From Pseudanabaena sp. lw0831 (GTDB lineage Bacteria; Cyanobacteriota; Cyanobacteriia; Pseudanabaenales; Pseudanabaenaceae), in contig NZ_BBJB01000055.1 of the NCBI RefSeq assembly GCF_016584665.1, positions 1-58,933 on the forward strand: a DNA stretch of 58,933 nucleotides. Reading direction: 5' to 3'. Shown here in pieces: positions 55,241-58,933 of the stretch (position 1 is its first letter; each line of letters starts with the position of its first letter). The position numbers were made by a program, and so were the translations under genes. The notes below the pieces were generated by a model. The model had not been told where the DNA came from and searched no databases. It saw only the letters and a list, made by a program, of their open reading frames with translations.

Positions 55241-55340
55241 GATCATAGCATTGTAAAGCTAGTCCTTATAGCTAGAGATAAGCTGGACTATAAAAATCAA
55301 CTATTTAGGATCGTATAGCAATGCAAATTTTTTTAGGACA

Positions 55341-55397
55341 CAAAACCCCAAAGATAAGTGGCGGCGCTTAGCGCCGCCACTTATCTTTGGGGTTTTG
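55341..55397 (-). terminator. 27-bp perfect hairpin before the thiC leader
   Basis: Arms 55341-55367 and 55371-55397 with a TTA loop and GGCGGCGC core. It lies 3 bp after the stop codon of the minus-strand Uma2 gene at 55400. Confidence 0.78.
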
Positions 55398-55399
55398 AA

Positions 55400-55975
55400 T
55401 TAAATAAACTCAATATTGTCGTAAAGATCGGCTATTTGGATTGGCAAATCCAAGAATTGCAAAGAAATCGTAACGTTTGGATCATCGTATTCTGAGAATA
55501 ACCATTGATTGACGGCGGTTTTAACATGATGCTCAACATGGATATGGTATTGATCGATTAAGAGATATTCCTGAAAAGTATCAATGGTGCGATAATTGGC
55601 AAATTTTTCACTGCGATCATAGTTTTGGGTGGATCTAGATAACACCTCCGCGATAAAGCAAGGATTAGTAATCGTATCTTTGCGTCCAGTTTGCATTTCC
55701 AGAGGCTTAGGCGCAACCATCACATCAGGATATGCGTATTGTTTTAAAGATGGAATCCAGAGACGTTGATCAACATGAAACACACGATATTCTTTTGTTT
55801 TTAAAAGTGCCTTCAATAATATGTAGGCATTCCCAGAAATATCATTATGGTTTGGGGTTCCACCAGTCATCGGAATAATTTCTCCATTACGATATTCACT
55901 GCGAGTTTCCGAAGCTAGCTCTAGTTCTAGGTATTCTTCAACGGTGTAGGTCTTTTTGGCAAGTTGAGTAACCAT
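55400..55975 (-). CDS. Uma2-family (DUF820) endonuclease-like protein
   Basis: This 191-aa protein has the family opening YTVEEYLELELASETRSEYRNGEIIPMTGGTPNHN and YAYPDVMVAPKPLE, NPCFIAEVLSRSTQNYDRSEKFANYRTI. The PD-(D/E)XK residues (PDV, E-x-LS, and the following Lys region) look present. Uma2 proteins are very numerous in cyanobacteria; the role is unknown. It neighbours another Uma2 gene in the same direction, 78 bp apart. Confidence 0.9.
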   Translation of the reverse strand: MVTQLAKKTYTVEEYLELELASETRSEYRNGEIIPMTGGTPNHNDISGNAYILLKALLKTKEYRVFHVDQRLWIPSLKQYAYPDVMVAPKPLEMQTGRKDTITNPCFIAEVLSRSTQNYDRSEKFANYRTIDTFQEYLLIDQYHIHVEHHVKTAVNQWLFSEYDDPNVTISLQFLDLPIQIADLYDNIEFI

Positions 55976-56053
55976 GGTGGTTTAACGCCGATCGCGTCCT
56001 GATGAAATTTGTTTAAGGTAAGGCTCGGTCTTGGTAGAGTTGAGGCGTTAGCA

Positions 56054-56680
56054 CTACTCAAAAATCTGTGCTATTGAACAAGAAAACTCTGGTAACAAAG
56101 GTGAAGTAAGCGTATCGCTAGCAAATAGAGTCATCGCTAGCCTAAGAACGCCATTTTCGCGGCGATAAACTTGAATTTGCTTGGCTCGCCAATCCGCAAT
56201 CCAATATTCTAATACGCCCTGATTTGAATAGAGCTTTAACTTAACTTCGCGATCTCGCTTTTCATTGTCAGTCCCCGCCGATAACACTTCAATTACAAGA
56301 TCAGGCGCACCATGAAAATGTCCTGTATCATCGATTAAAGCAACATATTTCTCTTTACTCATCCAGATCACGTCTGGAATAAAATCATCATTTTCCCCAA
56401 AGATTAGTCCTGCACCAATTACTGTATATCCTAATCCCGATATTTTTGACCAACATTTAAGCTCATAATGAAAATTGCCACAAGTATCTTGGTGCTTATT
56501 GTGAGGCGCTCTAGTCACGTAAAGTTCTCCATTAATAATTTCATACCGATTGCCGTTGTCGGGCAGTAGTTCTAGGTCAGCACTAGTCCACAAAAGTTGC
56601 GCTTCTGGCTTAGAGCGTAACACTTCAGTGACAATGAGATTATTAGAGGTTTCAGGTGTACCAACGATCGCTTGAGTCAT
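56054..56680 (-). CDS. Uma2-family (DUF820) endonuclease-like protein
   Basis: This 208-aa protein has WTSADLELLPDNGNRYEIINGELYVTRAPHNKHQ, FIPDVIWMSKEKY and LVIEVLSAGTDNEKRDREVKLKLYSNQGVLEYWI. The catalytic pattern PDV...EVLS...D..K is intact. It belongs to a different Uma2 subgroup from its downstream neighbour, so the pair is not a simple tandem duplication. It is divergent from cobU. Confidence 0.9.
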   Translation of the reverse strand: MTQAIVGTPETSNNLIVTEVLRSKPEAQLLWTSADLELLPDNGNRYEIINGELYVTRAPHNKHQDTCGNFHYELKCWSKISGLGYTVIGAGLIFGENDDFIPDVIWMSKEKYVALIDDTGHFHGAPDLVIEVLSAGTDNEKRDREVKLKLYSNQGVLEYWIADWRAKQIQVYRRENGVLRLAMTLFASDTLTSPLLPEFSCSIAQIFE

Positions 56681-56743
56681 GATGGATTCCTACGATGAGC
56701 GATATCGTAATAGTATAGCAACGGGCTGTTGATGGTAGCAATT

Positions 56744-57274
56744 ATGATTAGTTTAGTAACGGGCGCAACTCGCTCAGGCAAAAGTGAATGGGCCGAACAT
56801 TTAGCCATGCGATCGCAAAAGAATGTAATTTATATCGCCACCGCAACTCGTTATCCTGATGACGCGGAATGGGAATCTCGACTACAAAAACATTGCGATC
56901 GCCGTCCTGAGAATTGGCAAACATTAGAAGTTCCAATTACCTTAGCAAAAAGCATTTTAGAGATTAAAGGTAATTATTATATTCTTGTAGATTCTCTTGG
57001 TACTTGGTTATCGAATCTTTTGAAAGAGGATGAACTAGCTTGGAGCAAAATAGAAATAGAACTCTTGCAAGCAATTCAATCCTGTGCAGTCGATATAACT
57101 TTTGTCGCGGAAGAAGTGGGTTGGGGACTTGTGCCTGAGTATAAATTGGGAAGAATATTTCGCGATCGCCTTGGTGGGCTGAGTCGTAAGATTGGTGCGA
57201 TCGCTGATGCCGTCTATCTGGTTACAGGTGGATATGCAGTTAATCTCACACAAATTGGCGAAAGACTACCCTAA
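56744..57274 (+). CDS. cobU: Adenosylcobinamide kinase/guanylyltransferase
   Basis: CobU phosphorylates adenosylcobinamide and then transfers GMP, a late step of cobalamin synthesis. The protein of about 176 aa has the P-loop GATRSGKSEWAEHLA, YIATATRYPDD, W.TLEVP and EEVGWGLVPEYKLGRIFRDRLGGLSRKIGAIAD. I chose ATG 56744 (MISLVTGATRSG); ATG 56732 is possible. A decayed copy of its 3' end follows at 57356. The other cobalamin genes of the window are at 22636-26140. Confidence 0.93.
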   Translation: MISLVTGATRSGKSEWAEHLAMRSQKNVIYIATATRYPDDAEWESRLQKHCDRRPENWQTLEVPITLAKSILEIKGNYYILVDSLGTWLSNLLKEDELAWSKIEIELLQAIQSCAVDITFVAEEVGWGLVPEYKLGRIFRDRLGGLSRKIGAIADAVYLVTGGYAVNLTQIGERLP

Positions 57275-57355
57275 CTTTGATCTAATAGCTTTTGCACAAC
57301 CATCATCACTTGGCGAACCTAAAGCGATCGTTATTACTATGAGTTGAGAATTCTT

Positions 57356-57469
57356 GACGATCTCCTCAGTAATCTCAGTGGCAAAATTAGCGCGATCGCT
57401 GATGTGGTTTACTTAGTTACAGGTGGATAAGCGGTCAACCTCACCCAAATAGGTGAAAAACTTACCTAG
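57356..57469 (+). pseudogene. Decayed duplicate of the cobU 3' end
   Basis: Translation in frame from 57356 gives DDLLSNLSGKISAIADVVYL, VTGG, an in-frame TAA and then AVNLTQIGEKLT before TAG. This matches the cobU C-terminus (LGGLSRKIGAIADAVYLVTGGYAVNLTQIGERLP) with a Tyr codon changed to stop. Only about 37 codons remain. It is probably a remnant of a tandem duplication or of a second cobU allele. Confidence 0.82.
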
Positions 57470-57559
57470 AGATCGCAATGAAAGCCTAAAAGCCTTTACC
57501 AGCAAGTCATTTATCTATTTTCCTGTATTCCTTAGACAGCCTGACAATCACATATAAGT

Positions 57560-57793
57560 AGGGCTTGCTAAAAAAGCAAGAAACAGTTTAATTTATGGAT
57601 ATTCAAGGATCGCAAAAACTGATAAAGTGCAAGAAAAAAACAACAGAAACAAGTAAAACCCTTGCCCCAATAAAGTTTTATGTGCCGACGTTCCCCACTA
57701 GGACAACTATGATTCGAGAACTTCTATTTCCCATTTAGTGGAAAACTGTCAGGAGAGAATCGATGGGTAAGATTCGCGTAACTAATACCATGG
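57560..57793 (+). mobile_element. Truncated IS5-type element, transposase-5' end only
   Basis: The inverted-repeat end AGGGCTTGCTAAAAAAG (57560-57576) is followed by a leader and ATGTGCCGAC... (57679) that match the transposase-5' end of the element at 1062-2769. Translated, it reads MCRRSPLGQL, stop, FENFYFPFSGKLSGENRW with further stops, so it is dead. Similarity ends near ACCATGGG (about 57793), where the ISKra4-type sequence starts. Confidence 0.85.
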
Positions 57794-57821
57794 GGGTGTG
57801 ACCAGAATTTGATGTACTAAT

Positions 57822-58933
57822 TTAGAGAGAGAAGCCATAGCGATTGATTTTATCCCAGAATTGCTGCCATCGACTGTTGGTATAGCTCAAAGATCTAAGA
57901 CTCAAAACGATAGAAGCGCCCTTGTCTTTCCATTTCATACCAGAGCAGCACAATCGAGCTTTGATAATTACTTTACAGGCTGCCTCGGTGATCCCCGAAC
58001 CAATGGGTAAGTTAGCAGCCATAGCTTCAACATAATGCATTTGGTGATGATGATTGCGAAAATAAGTAATAGCATCTTGGAATCCTTCGAGAACAGATTT
58101 AGAAACTCGTTTCGGTTGGATAATTTCCATCTCGGCAAGTAAAACTTTAGCAAATCCTGCATCATGCTTAAGTTTGTGGCAGTGCGTATCCATCCAAGCT
58201 TTTTGGCTCTCGACGCTACGGGGATGAATTGCTTTAGCGAATTTGTCTAAATATTGCGTTGCATGGTAAAAGTCCAATATCTGCGTTGCGGTTACGCTAT
58301 TGAGAAATGTCCAGTTTTCTGGAGCACCATCCGCTAAACCTTGATAATGAGCATTTGGATATAATCGCTTGCTCTGCTCAACTTCTCGTCTTAGTCTTGC
58401 GAGAAATATTTCTCGTCCATATTCTGGGGACGCAGCTATATAAGTCGTATGCTGCCGTTCTCCTTCGCGATCATACAAGCTGATCGTCCCCACCATTGCT
58501 TGCCGAAATCCTTCACCACACATCAACATACAAGTACCATCTAATCCGATGCTCACTGTCGGAATTTCGACCTCTAGTCTTGGGGTTTGATAAGTCCAGT
58601 CTTCCTCTTTGATGCTCGCGATGTTACCAACTGCTTCGGCAAGTATTTGCACAAACGCGCGATTTACTTCCCGTCCATGATTTTCTCGTAAGTCTTCGAG
58701 TAATCTTACGCTACTCATTTCCGCATATTTGTGACTTATCTGCTTAGCAAATCTTGGGGTCGAGGTGATGATGATCCTTGAATCTACTTCTAATGGGCAG
58801 TATGTTTCTCCTCCTGTACTGGTTTGATAAATATGGCGATTAATTTCTATGCTGCCATAGGGCGTTTGATAGGTCTTGGGCTGTTGTCCTTTACTTGTCC
58901 ATCTTTTGCCGCTTTTCTCAATGGCTAATCCTT
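57822..58933 (-). CDS. ISKra4-family transposase, 5' end beyond the window
   Basis: The open frame runs from the stop at 57822 to the window edge without interruption, about 370 codons. Upstream of an internal ATG at 58718 the frame continues with YGSIEINRHIYQTSTGGETY, CPLEVDSRIIITSTPRFAKQ and ISHKYAEM, typical ISKra4 N-terminal sequence. Downstream are VSIGLDGTCMLMCGEG (first Asp), LADGAPENW (second Asp) and the late SGITEAACKVIIKARL with the Glu. The protein is thus 5'-partial here, not a 298-aa protein. Its element abuts the IS5-type remnant. Confidence 0.88.
   Translation of the reverse strand, partial: GLAIEKSGKRWTSKGQQPKTYQTPYGSIEINRHIYQTSTGGETYCPLEVDSRIIITSTPRFAKQISHKYAEMSSVRLLEDLRENHGREVNRAFVQILAEAVGNIASIKEEDWTYQTPRLEVEIPTVSIGLDGTCMLMCGEGFRQAMVGTISLYDREGERQHTTYIAASPEYGREIFLARLRREVEQSKRLYPNAHYQGLADGAPENWTFLNSVTATQILDFYHATQYLDKFAKAIHPRSVESQKAWMDTHCHKLKHDAGFAKVLLAEMEIIQPKRVSKSVLEGFQDAITYFRNHHHQMHYVEAMAANLPIGSGITEAACKVIIKARLCCSGMKWKDKGASIVLSLRSLSYTNSRWQQFWDKINRYGFSL

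Overview
The window looks like chromosomal DNA of a cyanobacterium. It carries a CcmK carboxysome shell protein, the NDH-1 subunit NdhS, a D27-like carotenoid isomerase family protein, DUF1499, DUF3536 and DUF29 proteins, several Rpn and Uma2 nuclease-fold proteins, and very many copies of the cyanobacterial octamer GCGATCGC (HIP1). A filamentous Pseudanabaena-like genome is my guess from gene style; this is inference, not something I could test.

Layout. 1-3010 is mobile DNA: a frameshifted IS630-type element (4-1034), an intact IS5-type element (1062-2769) and a 124-bp MITE-like element with 17-bp perfect terminal repeats (2885-3008). 3025-20700 is mostly housekeeping and accessory metabolism: a metallo-beta-lactamase protein, a Cu+ P-type ATPase followed by a Gdx/SugE-type SMR exporter, a CPBP protease, tilS, two secreted proteins, tyrS, an Rpn nuclease, a pilin-like protein, an ABC exporter, a GT8 glycosyltransferase, a lipoprotein, MAPEG, DUF1499 and CcmK. 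20726-22194 holds aroQ and an integron-type integrase with no recognisable cassette array. 22636-26140 is a cobalt/cobalamin unit: a cobalamin riboswitch followed by hupE, cobW and cobG. gyrB, a DUF4189 protein and ruvC follow. 29469-30407 is a small toxin-antitoxin graveyard (HicB-like protein, antitoxin-like protein, half a VapC) bracketed by inverted copies of a 57-58 bp repeat.

The most unusual locus is 30563-33084, a tight three-gene minus-strand operon. It encodes a Trypco1-type protein, a caspase-like protease fused to the zinc-finger and C-terminal part of DnaJ without a J domain, and a stand-alone GUN4-domain protein. The architecture resembles bacterial conflict or regulated-death systems, and I know of no described function for this exact combination. 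A secreted HtrA-like protease lies divergently next to it.

34981-51049 is again mainly housekeeping: a GH57/DUF3536 protein, nadC, a DUF29-Hsp70 pair, the D27-like protein, a GTPase next to a Ca2+-type P-ATPase, hisB, a J-domain/TPR protein, ndhS, an OmpA-domain protein and rnz. 51185-58933 has a second Rpn nuclease, a beta-helix/SPOR protein, thiC under a TPP riboswitch, two Uma2 proteins, cobU with a decayed 3' duplicate, a truncated IS5-type remnant (sister of the element at 1062-2769) and an ISKra4-type transposase running off the window end.

A pervasive feature is a set of long, mostly perfect palindromes (arms 10-27 bp, often a 3-nt loop closed by GC pairs) placed at gene ends throughout. 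Some swallow the stop codon of the preceding gene. Many probably act as terminators, but arms that are perfect yet differ from locus to locus suggest a repeated generating process. No tRNA, rRNA or CRISPR array was seen.
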